A DNA stretch of 52,514 bases from Caldifarciminota bacterium (GCA_030606335.1 JAUWGP010000020.1:1-52514); one strand, 5' to 3'; numbered from the stretch's first letter, positions 1 to 9,194 are shown. Notes: generated by a model from the sequence alone, not told the origin. Program-made: numbers and translations.

Positions 1-160
1 CATCTGTAAGGAAGCCCTGGAAGTTTAGCTCCTGTGGTATAGCTGCCTTATCCCCAACCTTAACAGGGACTATTGCCTCATCTGACAGCTTCAAAGGACC
101 AACCTCCTTCACAGCTTGTGGGCTGGCAGCCAGTATGAGTAACATTAAATACGTTAACAT
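1..160 (-). CDS. Secreted protein, N-terminal part only (runs off the window)
   Basis: The 53 visible residues begin with a short hydrophobic signal peptide (MLTYLMLLILAASPQA) followed by a polar segment ending in QELNFQGFLTD. A strong ribosome binding site (AGGAGG) lies 5 nt before the ATG, which fixes the start at 160. The phrase LNFQGFLTD resembles the LNYQGxLTD opening found in many secreted repeat or tail-fibre-like proteins of uncultured bacteria, so an exported surface protein is likely. The fold and function cannot be told from this fragment. A possible promoter lies about 400 bp upstream, beyond a repeat cluster. Confidence 0.6.
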   Translation of the reverse strand, partial: MLTYLMLLILAASPQAVKEVGPLKLSDEAIVPVKVGDKAAIPQELNFQGFLTD

Positions 161-239
161 ACGATACCTCCTCTTTTTGTCAATTATGAAAATATTAAAC
201 ACATATGTCTAATGACATTCCTTACGATTATGAATAAAA

Positions 240-400
240 AGTGTCATCGCGAACGAAGTGGTTGTGGTAATTTCATTATTAAAATCATCATTGAGATGTA
301 TTTATTAAAATGCGATTGCTTCGCCTACGGCTCGCAATGACAGAAAGAGTGTTGTCATTGTGAGTCCGTCGCTTGACCGACGTGGCAATCTCATTATTAG
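240..400. repeat. GTCATTGCGAG/GCAATCTC-type interspersed repeat cluster
   Basis: The segment holds GATTGCTTCGCCTACGGCTC followed by GCAATGACAG, then GTCATTGTGAGTCCGTCG and GGCAATCTC, forming partly palindromic units. Related units occur at 3395-3658 and 23325-23515. Such palindromes are widespread intergenic repeats in bacteria. The rest of the 161-599 gap shows no gene, only AT-rich sequence and a possible minus-strand promoter at 562-589. Confidence 0.75.
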
Positions 401-561
401 GCGTTGTCCAAAAGTGTTGCGACGGTAAAAAATTTGGACAACAGAAGATGTTGTCCCAAAGTTGAAATAATTCCGAAAGAATTATGGATGTACTGGAATT
501 AAACCAAAAGAAAATTGGTTCATAGCTGGGATTATTTATGACTGTCTGATATATCGGATTT

Positions 562-589
562 TTTATATAAGAAATTACTAATCTGTCAA
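562..589 (-). promoter_or_regulatory. Possible sigma-70 promoter toward the secreted-protein gene
   Basis: On the minus strand TTGACA is followed after 16 bp by TATAAA. It points toward the gene starting at 160, leaving a leader of about 400 nt that includes the repeat cluster. Confidence 0.45.
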
Positions 590-599
590 GAAAGAAATA

Positions 600-2114
600 T
601 TATTTACTTGTAAGTATTGCTATTGGAAGTATCTGCTCCTGCATGGAAGTACCACCATGCTGGAAGGTGAATTTATACTCAGCTTCGTATTTTTGCGGGT
701 TTGAAGGGTAAATAAAATAATAATCCTCTTTTGCTATTGCATACTTGAACCCTCTGTCGGGTAATCTAAATCTTTCGGGATTTTCTATATATATGCAATG
801 CCGCTTGTTTGCTTTAATTACTGGGCCATATTTATACCTGAGATTTCTTGAGATAGTCTTGCCGCCTTCTATTAAAGTAGGTTTTCGTGTTATTATTGCG
901 CCATGGTCTGTGGTTATTATAATGGTTGCTTTTATGTTCTTTAGTTCCTTTATTAGCCTATATATATGGGAGTTGGCAAACCAAAGTTTTGTAAATTCTC
1001 TTAGGGAATCTTCGTTAGGGAGAATCTCTTCAATTACCTGAGATTGCATCCTCTGATGAATTAGGATATCAAGATAATTTACAACTATTGATACGAATCT
1101 TGCTTTTCTATATGTGCGAGCTCTTTCTTCAAGTGTCTCTGCTTCGTATATATTTCTTATTTTAAAGTATACAGGACCCTTCATATTTTTGATTTCCTCT
1201 ACCTGTATCGCAAGAAGATCCCTCTCGTATTTATTCTCCTCAGGGTCCCAGAATCTCTGGAATCTGTAAGCTATCTCATCAGGGAAGACTCCTGCAAATA
1301 TCGAATTACGTGCGTATGGAGTTGCAGATGGAAGAATAGAGATATATTTATGTTCTTCAATGTTAAAATCTTGCTGAAGTATTGGTTTTATCGAGAGCCA
1401 TTGATCGTATCTCATACAATCAAGTAATATAAAGTAAATGTGTTTATGCTTCGGTATTCTTGGCATAACATACTTTCTAATTATATCTGGTGATAGGTCG
1501 GGCCCTGTCCCTTTTAAAAGCCAATTAGGATATTCCGACTCTATAAATTTTGCAAACTGTCTTTCTGCAGTCCATAGAAGGTCTTTATGTGTTTTTCTAA
1601 ACTCCTCATCACCAAATTTATAGAGTTCCATATTCCACTTTATAATATCGAGATAGATAGATATCCATTCATCTATTCCAATTTGAGTGAATATTTTATT
1701 GTTGGTATCTGAGTAGAATTTTGCGTATTCCTCTGGTTGTTTCCTCTTAATAATGTCCTTCCTTTCCAATATTCTCTTTACTGTGGAAATGAGTTGCTGT
1801 GCTTTTATGGGTTTAACAAGATAATCTGTTGCCTTTGAACTATAAGCCTTTTCAATAAGCTCTTCATCTTCACTCTTTGTAATCATAACTACCGGGATAT
1901 TTATATCTACAGCTCTTATATCACGCAAGCTGGCAAGACCATCTTTTCCGGGCATAATTTCATCTAATAGTATAAGGTCAAATGGAAATTTCTTGAGCAA
2001 GGATACTCCATCATCTCCTGAAGATACACCAGTTATGTTATAACCCTTATCCTTAAGGAGCATTATAAGGGGTTTAAGAATATCTATTTCATCATCTATC
2101 CAGAGTATATTCAT
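600..2114 (-). CDS. porX: PorX-like response regulator with C-terminal PglZ (alkaline phosphatase-like) domain
   Basis: Residues 1-115 form a response-regulator receiver with the acidic pair at 7-8, phospho-acceptor Asp51 (LLDEIMPGKDG) and Lys101. Residues from about 220 to the end form a PglZ/alkaline-phosphatase-type domain with DCMRYDQW (Asp232), the LPSATPYARNS segment at 261-271, TTDHGA (Asp403/His404) and a late FQHGG. This order is that of PorX, the regulator of type IX secretion and gliding in Bacteroidetes, where the PglZ domain is a zinc phosphodiesterase. CGAGGTA precedes the ATG. A sensor kinase lies 130 bp upstream on the same strand and is the likely partner. The type IX apparatus itself is not in this window, so a role in protein export is inferred. 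Confidence 0.85.
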   Translation of the reverse strand: MNILWIDDEIDILKPLIMLLKDKGYNITGVSSGDDGVSLLKKFPFDLILLDEIMPGKDGLASLRDIRAVDINIPVVMITKSEDEELIEKAYSSKATDYLVKPIKAQQLISTVKRILERKDIIKRKQPEEYAKFYSDTNNKIFTQIGIDEWISIYLDIIKWNMELYKFGDEEFRKTHKDLLWTAERQFAKFIESEYPNWLLKGTGPDLSPDIIRKYVMPRIPKHKHIYFILLDCMRYDQWLSIKPILQQDFNIEEHKYISILPSATPYARNSIFAGVFPDEIAYRFQRFWDPEENKYERDLLAIQVEEIKNMKGPVYFKIRNIYEAETLEERARTYRKARFVSIVVNYLDILIHQRMQSQVIEEILPNEDSLREFTKLWFANSHIYRLIKELKNIKATIIITTDHGAIITRKPTLIEGGKTISRNLRYKYGPVIKANKRHCIYIENPERFRLPDRGFKYAIAKEDYYFIYPSNPQKYEAEYKFTFQHGGTSMQEQILPIAILTSK

Positions 2115-2155
2115 ATTTACCTCGTAATTAAAAAAAAAGTATTGTAAAAAATTTA

Positions 2156-2180
2156 TTCACAGATTCACCCTGTTAAATAG
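2156..2180. repeat. CACAGATTCACCC dispersed repeat, copy 1
   Basis: TTCACAGATTCACCCTGTTA reappears with small changes at 36184-36222 and, inverted, at 49530-49575. This copy lies in the 130-bp gap upstream of the porX-like gene. Confidence 0.6.
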
Positions 2181-2244
2181 TCCTTATAGAAGTCTACAAA
2201 GCAGGTTATATATAGTTAAGAACTAATATTTTATAACTCCATCC

Positions 2245-3336
2245 CTACCTTTCAACAGGCAGATGTATTGTGAAAGTGGTTCCTTCAATCTCTCTGGAAC
2301 TACATGATATTTTCCCTTTATGGAGGTCGATTATTCTTTTTGTAAGAGATAATCCCATTCCCCAACCATATTCTTTTGTAGTAAATCCAGCATCGAAAAC
2401 GCGTTTAATATCCTTCCTCTTTATTCCCTTACCATTGTCTGTAATTGTTATCCTTGTATGCCTACCACGTATTTCAGATTTAACATCTATTGTTGTGGCT
2501 TCTGCATCTATAGCATTCTTGAGTATGTTTTCAAGTGCCCAGGATATGAGTCCATCATCAATTTTTAAGTATGGAATTTTTCCGTAATTCTTGTTTATTT
2601 TAACCTTGTTTGTGATGCGTGGTATTCTCTTTTTTATATAGTCGATACTGTTAGATAGGATATCATTAATATTATTACTTACAAGCGAGACAGACCCTAT
2701 TCTTGAAAATCTTTCACTTACCTCTTCCAGACGTTCTATATCCTTTAGCATCTCTTTTTTTATTTCCGGGTCTTTGATATACTCAGTCCATGCAATTAGT
2801 GAGGAGAGGGGAGTGCCCAGTTGATGTGCTGTTTCTTTCGCTAATCCCGCCCAGAGCATACTCTCTTCGGTTTTTTTCATTCCACGAAACCAGAGTAACG
2901 CAATCGCAAGCAGTAAGAATGCAAGTGCAATCTGTATATATGGGGCTTGTTTGAGGAAGGTTCTTGCCCTGGTCTTGCCATAATAGACTATACATAATGG
3001 GATGCCTTCATATTCTACTACAACTGGTTCATGTACCCTCTTAAGATAAGGAATCATTTTCATCTCCCTGCCCTGTTCTACATTAGTAGATGCAATAATC
3101 CTTCCTGAGGTATCAACAACTACGACAGGAAATCTTACCTTCTGAATCACCTCATTAAATATTATATGAAGGGCAGCGTCTTCGTTTTGAGCACTTCCTA
3201 TGAATTTTCCGTATATCCTTGAAATAGTCTCTGTGTCTTTCTCAAGTTGACCCATCATGTATTCAGAATATAATACGAAACCGACGAGAACAAGGATAAT
3301 TACGAATATAAGATAATTTTTAAATGTAGAATACAT
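2245..3336 (-). CDS. Membrane sensor histidine kinase, probable partner of the PorX-like regulator
   Basis: Transmembrane helices at about 8-24 and 132-150 flank a periplasmic or extracytoplasmic sensing region of about 105 residues. The H-box is AKETAHQLGTPLSS with phospho-acceptor His171. The ATPase part shows the N box (ENILKNAIDA), G1 (DNGKGI) and G2 (GWGMGLSL). No clear HAMP domain is seen between helix 2 and the H-box. The H-L-G-T-P-L-S-S pattern is typical of a kinase group common in FCB bacteria. Its position directly upstream of the PglZ response regulator, same strand, suggests a PorY/PorX-type pair. No strong ribosome binding site is visible before the ATG. Confidence 0.85.
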   Translation of the reverse strand: MYSTFKNYLIFVIILVLVGFVLYSEYMMGQLEKDTETISRIYGKFIGSAQNEDAALHIIFNEVIQKVRFPVVVVDTSGRIIASTNVEQGREMKMIPYLKRVHEPVVVEYEGIPLCIVYYGKTRARTFLKQAPYIQIALAFLLLAIALLWFRGMKKTEESMLWAGLAKETAHQLGTPLSSLIAWTEYIKDPEIKKEMLKDIERLEEVSERFSRIGSVSLVSNNINDILSNSIDYIKKRIPRITNKVKINKNYGKIPYLKIDDGLISWALENILKNAIDAEATTIDVKSEIRGRHTRITITDNGKGIKRKDIKRVFDAGFTTKEYGWGMGLSLTKRIIDLHKGKISCSSREIEGTTFTIHLPVER

Positions 3337-3394
3337 AATGGATAAGATAAAAATTTAATATTAGAGAAACATAATAGATAAATCTGATGAGAAC

Positions 3395-3658
3395 TCACAT
3401 AGAGATTGCCGCGCTCCTATTAGTCGCTCGCAATGACAACACCCTTTCTGTCATTGCGAGCCGTAGGCGAAGCAATCGCTTTTTGATAGATACAGATCAA
3501 TGATAGTTTAAAAATGAGATTGCCACACTCTCTTCGTTCGTTCGCAATGACAGCGTACGAGAAAAGATTGCCACACTCTCTTCGTTCGTTCGCAATGACA
3601 GCGTACGAGAAAAGATTGCCACACTCTCTTCGTTCGTTCGCAATGACAAAGAGTCCTT
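3395..3658. repeat. Composite interspersed repeat cluster
   Basis: This cluster fills the gap between the kinase and subtilase genes. It contains several GATTGCC...GCAATGACA units, the palindrome GTCATTGCGAGCC...AAGCAATCG, and the spacer TTTTGATAGATACAGATCAA, which is also found at 23325-23515. No coding signal is seen in 3337-3665. Confidence 0.8.
3517..3648 (+). repeat. 48-bp tandem repeat, nearly three copies
   Basis: The unit starts AGATTGCCACACTCTCTTCG and ends GCGTACGAGAAA. Copies begin at 3517, 3565 and 3613; the third is cut short near 3648. The copies look identical, so expansion is recent. The same core without the GCGTACGAGAAA tail is at about 23333. Confidence 0.85.
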
Positions 3659-3665
3659 GGACATA

Positions 3666-5426
3666 TTAATCCTTTCTTATTACCGCAATCTTACCTATTG
3701 AACTTCCAGAACCTGTTTCAAGGAGACAGATATAAACTCCACTGGAAACAATGTTACCATCAGTATCCCTGCCATCCCATCCTATACTCCCATAGCCCAT
3801 GCCTACATCATGTTTTTCAGGCAGTTCTTTAACAAGTTTTCCAGATAGTGTGAAAATATAAATGTTCATCATACGGGCAATATTTACTAAACGGTAGTGT
3901 ATCCTTAATGAGTTATTCTCACCAGGGATAAATGGGTTTGGTGCAGTGTATAGAATCTCATCTTTTTCAAGGGGTTTAGGATGGACAATAGGGTCTTCAT
4001 AGTATAAAGCCCGATATGCATCTAATATCCCATATCCCAGTGTGTCGTCCGGGTTTTCAGACTGTGAAGCAGTTTTTTTGATTACTTCTCGAAGTTTTCT
4101 CGCATCCCAACCTTCACCATCCTTTCTGTGTCCAGAGAGAATACAGGCAGCAGCTCCTGCCACCATTGCTGTGGCACAGGATGTACCTCCTGTTGTAATG
4201 TATGGTGACTCTGTATCATCTCCAGGACGCCACCATGGGTTTGCAACATATCCAATCCACGGACCACATACATCAGGTTTCCATCTCGTACGTTCTACTA
4301 TACCTAATTGGTCGTAAGGTGGACCTATTGCACTGCCATTATTTCCCTGCCAGTACCACTCTCCATCATCATTAACACCTCCGCAGGTGATTATTGAATC
4401 TGCATCAGCTGGAGCCTTTATAGAGGTATCGGGTCTTGTAGTGCTGTGAACATTACCCATTGCATTGACAAGGAGAACATTTTTATTAATACACATACTG
4501 GCAATAATGCTCATAGGTGTGGTATTTCCATCCATATCCTGGTATTTGTAGTTGGTACTGTCAGACCATATCCTGTAACCAAGCGATGAAGAGATTATAT
4601 CCACACCCACACTATATTCAAGATACTCAACACCTGTAATCCACCATCCCTCCTCAGCAATGATGTCACGATCGTCATTGGGTGCCCTATATATTAGCTC
4701 TGTCCTTGCAATTGCAAAATCTGCACCAAATGCCGCACCAACAAGTTGACCAGTAGCCCTTGCACCAATCAAGGAGAGCATATAAGAACCGTGTTTTATC
4801 TGTAGTGAATCCTTTATATCTATTGTGTCGTTTCTATCGTATCTAGCTATTGAATCATTAGATATGAAATCATACTCAGCCACTATATTTATATCCTTTA
4901 ATGCAGGATGAAGGTCCTTCTTGTAACCCGTATCGAGTATGCCTATGAGCATCCCATCACCAATGTATCCCTTTTCGTGTACCCTATCAAGCCTTAAGAG
5001 TTTTATCTGCGGTTCTCCCTCCCCATAATCTATTCCCTTTGGTTCCTCTGGTATTCTAATCCTGAATCTCATTACAGGGGTAATATTCTTCACAAAAGAA
5101 AGTTCAAGGATTTCTTTATACATTTGTTGTGGTAATATGAAAGTTGCTGCATTGAGCCATCTGGAGACCTCGTAAAGCCTTCCTCCTAATAACTCAATCT
5201 CTTTTATATATTCCTCAAATACTGGTAAATCTGTATAATCCACAACGTCTTCAAGAGACCTTACCATAAGTCTTCTTTTAAGAGCCCTTTCCGATAGAGC
5301 CTCTCTTGCTTCTCTGAGTGCATCTTTCATTTCCTCCTTAGTTTTAATTCCTTTATCAGTGAAATATATCCACATCTTTTCCTGGGGTATATATGAAAAT
5401 GTAAGCATTGCAATCAGTATGAGCAT
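3666..5426 (-). CDS. Secreted subtilisin-like serine protease (S8) with FlgD/Por-type C-terminal domain
   Basis: The 586-residue protein starts with a short hydrophobic export signal, then a pro-region to about 145. The S8 catalytic triad is visible: Asp165 in GILDTGY, His212 in KHGSYM and Ser416 in GGTSCATAM; Asn325 in NAMGN is the oxyanion residue. The C-terminal 100 residues (NPFIPGENN... VSSGVYICLLETGSGSS...GKIAVIRKD) form an Ig-like FlgD/secretion-sorting domain of the kind that directs proteins to type IX or related export and surface attachment. It is therefore probably a secreted or cell-surface peptidase. The end of the upstream transglycosylase gene is 11 bp away, so the two are probably co-transcribed. 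Confidence 0.88.
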   Translation of the reverse strand: MLILIAMLTFSYIPQEKMWIYFTDKGIKTKEEMKDALREAREALSERALKRRLMVRSLEDVVDYTDLPVFEEYIKEIELLGGRLYEVSRWLNAATFILPQQMYKEILELSFVKNITPVMRFRIRIPEEPKGIDYGEGEPQIKLLRLDRVHEKGYIGDGMLIGILDTGYKKDLHPALKDINIVAEYDFISNDSIARYDRNDTIDIKDSLQIKHGSYMLSLIGARATGQLVGAAFGADFAIARTELIYRAPNDDRDIIAEEGWWITGVEYLEYSVGVDIISSSLGYRIWSDSTNYKYQDMDGNTTPMSIIASMCINKNVLLVNAMGNVHSTTRPDTSIKAPADADSIITCGGVNDDGEWYWQGNNGSAIGPPYDQLGIVERTRWKPDVCGPWIGYVANPWWRPGDDTESPYITTGGTSCATAMVAGAAACILSGHRKDGEGWDARKLREVIKKTASQSENPDDTLGYGILDAYRALYYEDPIVHPKPLEKDEILYTAPNPFIPGENNSLRIHYRLVNIARMMNIYIFTLSGKLVKELPEKHDVGMGYGSIGWDGRDTDGNIVSSGVYICLLETGSGSSIGKIAVIRKD

Positions 5427-5437
5427 ATTGCCTCCTG

Positions 5438-7357
5438 CTAACTGTTCTGGTGATATTTCAATTCCTCTAATATTAAGTCCTTATATAGCTGCTTATAAAC
5501 GTAATAAGAAGCCATAACCTTCTTGACGTATAATCTCGTTTGAGTACGCGGTATTCGCTCTACCCATTGGTCTATGGGAATGTCACTTATCCATTTTGAT
5601 GTTCTTGATGGTCCTCCGTTGTATGCAGACAGAGCATATTCTGGGATTCCATTAAATCTCTGTAGACAGTAATTGAAATAATTTAACCCAAATCTTATAC
5701 TTACCTCAGGTTCTTTTAAAGATTCAGGATCAAAGGGAGCAATTCCAAGTTCTCTTGCTATGCCCTTACCTGTTGATGGTAACACCTGGGTCAATCCTAT
5801 TGCATTAGAGGGTGAGACTGCCTTCGGGTAGAAGTGACTTTCTGCTTTGATTAGTGCCATAAAGAGGAATGGATATTCTTCTTCATACTTTAAGACCTTG
5901 GGCAGATGATATAGTGGATAAGCAAGACACATGAGTTTTTTAGGATAAGGTGAACCCCTTTTTTCAATAAGCCTCGATGCCCACCAATAAGCAAGCTCGT
6001 CTATACCCCCTTCATGTGCTATAAGTGCGAGCCTGTATCTAAACAGAGAGTTTTTTTCACCTATATTGGTGAGCTCTCTTTTTGCCTCGTCAATTAAACC
6101 ATAATTAAGAAGCAATTTGCCTTTTTTAAGTCTAATATTATTATCAGGGGATAGTATATAGTTAGTATCACAAAATTGTGCTATCCATTCCTCAGGCGAG
6201 ATATTTGTAATCTCCACCGTTCCATCCAGAAGATATGAATAGTAGGATAAGGGAGCATTGTTTAAGACAAAATATTTATACGAGGGTTGAGCGGTTATCT
6301 CTGCCAGCCAGTAGTTGCCTGAAACATCGAATGTATTGTTAAAACTTACTTTTGCTAAATCTATCTCACCGTAATGGAGCAATAGAAGTCCTTTTCTCAG
6401 GTTTGCCAACTTCTTAAATGACAAAACCACCCTGTCATAGGCATTTATTGCATCTCTTGTTATTCCCATTTTTTCATACAAAAATCCTGCATTGAAAAAA
6501 CCCTCGTCACAATTCGATAAGAGATATTCCTCTAACGCTTTACTGTATTCTCCTGCCTTTTCCAAACATTTTCCCGCATTCAGATTATCTCCTATGGATT
6601 TATATTCATCTGTGGCATCGGTAAATTTCCCCAGGCTCTCAAAACATAAGGCTCGAAGTTTGTGTTCATTCAGGGGAATGTATTTTATTGCCTCGCTATA
6701 TTTCTTGTTTTTATATAAAACATCTGCCATTATCTTTTCGGGTACACTAACTTTATCAAGTGCAGCGAGTGCATAGGAAGATGCTGGGAAATTCTTTAGA
6801 AGTTCATAATAAATCGAATCCCCATTTTCCAGAATAAGATTGTATATTTCTGCCTTGTGTAGCAGGGATTCGGAACCATCTAATTCATTCCATATTGAAA
6901 GGGCTTCAATGTATTTTTGCTCAGCTTCATATGATGTGGCGAGTCTATGTCTTGAATCTCGATAATTTCCAGCCTTTTCATAATATATAATTGCAAGTCT
7001 AGTATCTTCTATCTCACTTGCGCACAAACCGCACTTATACATCGCATCTGTATATAATATACCCTTAACATTTGAGTAACTAAGAATTGCTTCCTCATAT
7101 CTTTCAAGTTTCTGATATATCCAACCACGTTGATAAGCAGATAAATCGCAGGAAAGGGCATCCTCATAACGACCCGATAGTATATATAGTCTACCAAGCA
7201 GTGTATCATTCGGTGATATCTTCTTCAGGTGTTCTGCTGCATCTTCATAGTCTCTCATCTTTATCATTCTTAACATATCGTCATAATTGCCGAATGATAG
7301 ATTCACACATACAGTCAGTATGGTTATTATTATAAAAGTAAAATAAGTAGGTTTCAT
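5438..7357 (-). CDS. slt: Soluble lytic murein transglycosylase (Slt-type) with TPR-like repeats
   Basis: The protein has a signal peptide (residues 1-23), about 450 residues of TPR-like helical repeats, and a C-terminal SLT domain. The SLT domain shows the catalytic glutamate Glu506 in ALIKAESHF, then AIGLTQVLPSTG and ALSAYNGGP, the classic family 1 lytic transglycosylase motifs. It would cleave peptidoglycan between MurNAc and GlcNAc in the periplasm, giving 1,6-anhydro products, as Slt70 does. Length 639 is close to Slt70. Its start overlaps the stop of the upstream glycosyltransferase gene by 4 nt, showing tight coupling. Confidence 0.88.
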   Translation of the reverse strand: MKPTYFTFIIITILTVCVNLSFGNYDDMLRMIKMRDYEDAAEHLKKISPNDTLLGRLYILSGRYEDALSCDLSAYQRGWIYQKLERYEEAILSYSNVKGILYTDAMYKCGLCASEIEDTRLAIIYYEKAGNYRDSRHRLATSYEAEQKYIEALSIWNELDGSESLLHKAEIYNLILENGDSIYYELLKNFPASSYALAALDKVSVPEKIMADVLYKNKKYSEAIKYIPLNEHKLRALCFESLGKFTDATDEYKSIGDNLNAGKCLEKAGEYSKALEEYLLSNCDEGFFNAGFLYEKMGITRDAINAYDRVVLSFKKLANLRKGLLLLHYGEIDLAKVSFNNTFDVSGNYWLAEITAQPSYKYFVLNNAPLSYYSYLLDGTVEITNISPEEWIAQFCDTNYILSPDNNIRLKKGKLLLNYGLIDEAKRELTNIGEKNSLFRYRLALIAHEGGIDELAYWWASRLIEKRGSPYPKKLMCLAYPLYHLPKVLKYEEEYPFLFMALIKAESHFYPKAVSPSNAIGLTQVLPSTGKGIARELGIAPFDPESLKEPEVSIRFGLNYFNYCLQRFNGIPEYALSAYNGGPSRTSKWISDIPIDQWVERIPRTQTRLYVKKVMASYYVYKQLYKDLILEELKYHQNS

Positions 7358-8208
7358 AGAGACGTATTGAATAGTCGTTTTGTTTTATATAAAAGTGTTC
7401 TGTAGAACATTCCACACAGCAATATGATTATATAAAATGGAACAACTGGATGTCTTGGAAAATGCTCTATAAGGTATCTGATTAATCCAAAGTGCCAGAA
7501 TAGAATGGATTTAGACAGGTCTAACCTGGTTGAACAACCTCTTGCGTGATAAATTTCCCCATCTTTCATATAATAGATTTTATATCCTCTATTTTTTATT
7601 TGATAACATAGTTCTATATCATTCATATATAAGGGATACCTTAGATCCAATCCTCCAACCTCATCAATTAATTTTTTTCTTATAAGAAGAGCAGCAGCAC
7701 TTGGTTGGTCTACCTCCTGGGTTATCTCGTAATTGAGATTTGGTAGCTTCCATCTGGATGTCCTGTGAGTAAGTAGAGATAAGCCAGTGATCTCAGTGAA
7801 TAGATTGAATGGTGTTGGAAACTCCCTGCAAGATTGCTGAATAGTACCATCATCGTTTATTAATTTTGGTGCTGCAGCACCAACATCAGATCTTGTGTCT
7901 AAAAAGGTATACAATTTTTCTAATGCACTATTTTTTAGTGAGGTATCAGGATTCAGCAGCATAACATAGTTACCCTTAGATAGCTTTATTCCTTGATTTG
8001 TTGCATATGCAAAATTCTCATTTACATGATTATAGATAATCTTGACATCTGGGTAATTATCTTTTATTATTTTAACAGTCTTATCATGGGAATTATTATC
8101 TACGACGATTATCTCATGGGATATAGAGTTTGTCTTCTCGTAAATAGACCTGAGACATTCACTGATATTATCCTCGTTATTGAACGTAACTATTACTATG
8201 CTCAGCAT
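7354..8208 (-). CDS. Family 2 glycosyltransferase (rhamnosyltransferase-like)
   Basis: The N-terminus MLSIVIVTFNNEDNISECL and the segment VMLLNPDTSLKN are typical of GT-A fold family 2 enzymes that move sugars onto cell-envelope polysaccharide. A hydrophobic helix at about 250-270 near the C-terminus suggests inner-membrane association. The 284-residue size fits the wbbL/rhamnosyltransferase-like group. The sugar donor and acceptor cannot be read from sequence. It overlaps the downstream transglycosylase by 4 nt, so both envelope genes belong to one operon. Confidence 0.82.
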   Translation of the reverse strand: MLSIVIVTFNNEDNISECLRSIYEKTNSISHEIIVVDNNSHDKTVKIIKDNYPDVKIIYNHVNENFAYATNQGIKLSKGNYVMLLNPDTSLKNSALEKLYTFLDTRSDVGAAAPKLINDDGTIQQSCREFPTPFNLFTEITGLSLLTHRTSRWKLPNLNYEITQEVDQPSAAALLIRKKLIDEVGGLDLRYPLYMNDIELCYQIKNRGYKIYYMKDGEIYHARGCSTRLDLSKSILFWHFGLIRYLIEHFPRHPVVPFYIIILLCGMFYRTLLYKTKRLFNTSL

Positions 8209-8270
8209 AATGGTCTAAAGGAAAAGGTGGTTTTAGCCCATTTTAGAAAGAAGAGGGGATAAATCTACCT

Positions 8271-9098
8271 TTACCTGAATGTTAGATATGAATAATTAAC
8301 TCCATCACCGCTCTCATTAGTAGGAATCCATATATAGTCTATCTTCTTTCGTGTGGCATCGAATGTAGATGCTACAAGGTGTAATTCTTTTCCCTGTATT
8401 TGCTTAACACCCTTTTTTCCTATTCGATATAAGTCGTATGCAAATTGAAACCGTGAATAATTTCTGTAGTTACTTTTGGAAGGGTTTTGATAAAATTGTC
8501 TCCTTTGAAGGAGAATAGCAAGTTGGATCAAGACAGTGGTTATAGGAATTCTCTCCCTTTGTTGAATTAGAGTTGCATTTCTCCAAGCCTTGAATAACTT
8601 TTGGATGAGCTCATCTTCTTTTATTGAATTATTACTTAATTCCTTATTTATCTTGATTATCGTTTTAGTGATTTCCTCGGATGAGAGTGTACAACCACCA
8701 ATCTTTTCTGGTCCAAAAAATAATAGAGCCTTTCCCTGGTAATAATCAGCCTCAATGCGATAGAAACTGGTGTAAAGTACCGGTAGTTGACCATGCAGAT
8801 GCATACCATTCTCTTTCAGTAATTCTTCGAGTTTTTGTGAGAAATCAAATCTGAAGTCCTTTTTAAGTCTTTCAGTGTCAGTTTTTAGCACTTTAATTAT
8901 ATCAATAAGTCCAGACCCATTAAATTCTGTATCTTTTATCCCTTTCTCTAAATTCTGTATCAAGGGTTCGATTTTATAGACGTTCAGAAGAGGGTCTTTT
9001 GCAAGGTTCAATATCTTTTTTAGGATTGTTTGCAATCTCTTTATCCCTTTTTCTGTTTCTTTTATATTGTTTAATATCTTTTTTAGATTTTCTTTCAT
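8271..9098 (-). CDS. Protein of unknown function, N-terminal coiled coil
   Basis: I do not recognise this family. The start is put at the ATG at 9098 (MKENLKKILNNIKETEK) because AGAGGTAA sits 7 nt before it; an in-frame TTG 7 codons upstream has no such support. The first 100 residues are charged and helical with heptad-like Leu/Ile spacing. The second half is mixed, with aromatic segments and a C-terminal block YDLYRIGKKGVKQI...HLVASTFDATRKKIDYIWIP. No membrane segment or signal is seen, so it is probably cytoplasmic. It lies 62 bp upstream of the glycosyltransferase gene, same strand, and is divergent from the site-2 protease. Confidence 0.7.
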   Translation of the reverse strand: MKENLKKILNNIKETEKGIKRLQTILKKILNLAKDPLLNVYKIEPLIQNLEKGIKDTEFNGSGLIDIIKVLKTDTERLKKDFRFDFSQKLEELLKENGMHLHGQLPVLYTSFYRIEADYYQGKALLFFGPEKIGGCTLSSEEITKTIIKINKELSNNSIKEDELIQKLFKAWRNATLIQQRERIPITTVLIQLAILLQRRQFYQNPSKSNYRNYSRFQFAYDLYRIGKKGVKQIQGKELHLVASTFDATRKKIDYIWIPTNESGDGVNYSYLTFR

Positions 9099-9165
9099 TG
9101 GGGTTACCTCTTTTACCAAGAGATAATGGATTATATATTATTCTATACGTCAGATTCTTTTTTTC

Positions 9166-9194
9166 TTGACATATTAATAGATTTGCATTATAAT
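9166..9194 (+). promoter_or_regulatory. Consensus sigma-70 promoter for the site-2 protease gene
   Basis: TTGACA at 9166-9171 and TATAAT at 9189-9194 are separated by exactly 17 bp. The predicted start of transcription falls at about 9201, next to the ATG at 9202, so the mRNA is probably leaderless. Confidence 0.85.

Noticed and set aside
3517-3648. Possible CRISPR array (three evenly spaced repeats)
   Set aside because: The 48-bp units are identical along their whole length with no unique spacers, and no cas genes are present. It is a tandem repeat.
4042-4317. Open frame opposite the subtilase gene
   Set aside because: It is a shadow of a gene with a complete catalytic triad on the other strand and has no ribosome binding site.
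9099-9119. TTG start for the unknown gene at 8271
   Set aside because: A ribosome binding site precedes the ATG at 9098 instead, and none precedes the TTG.
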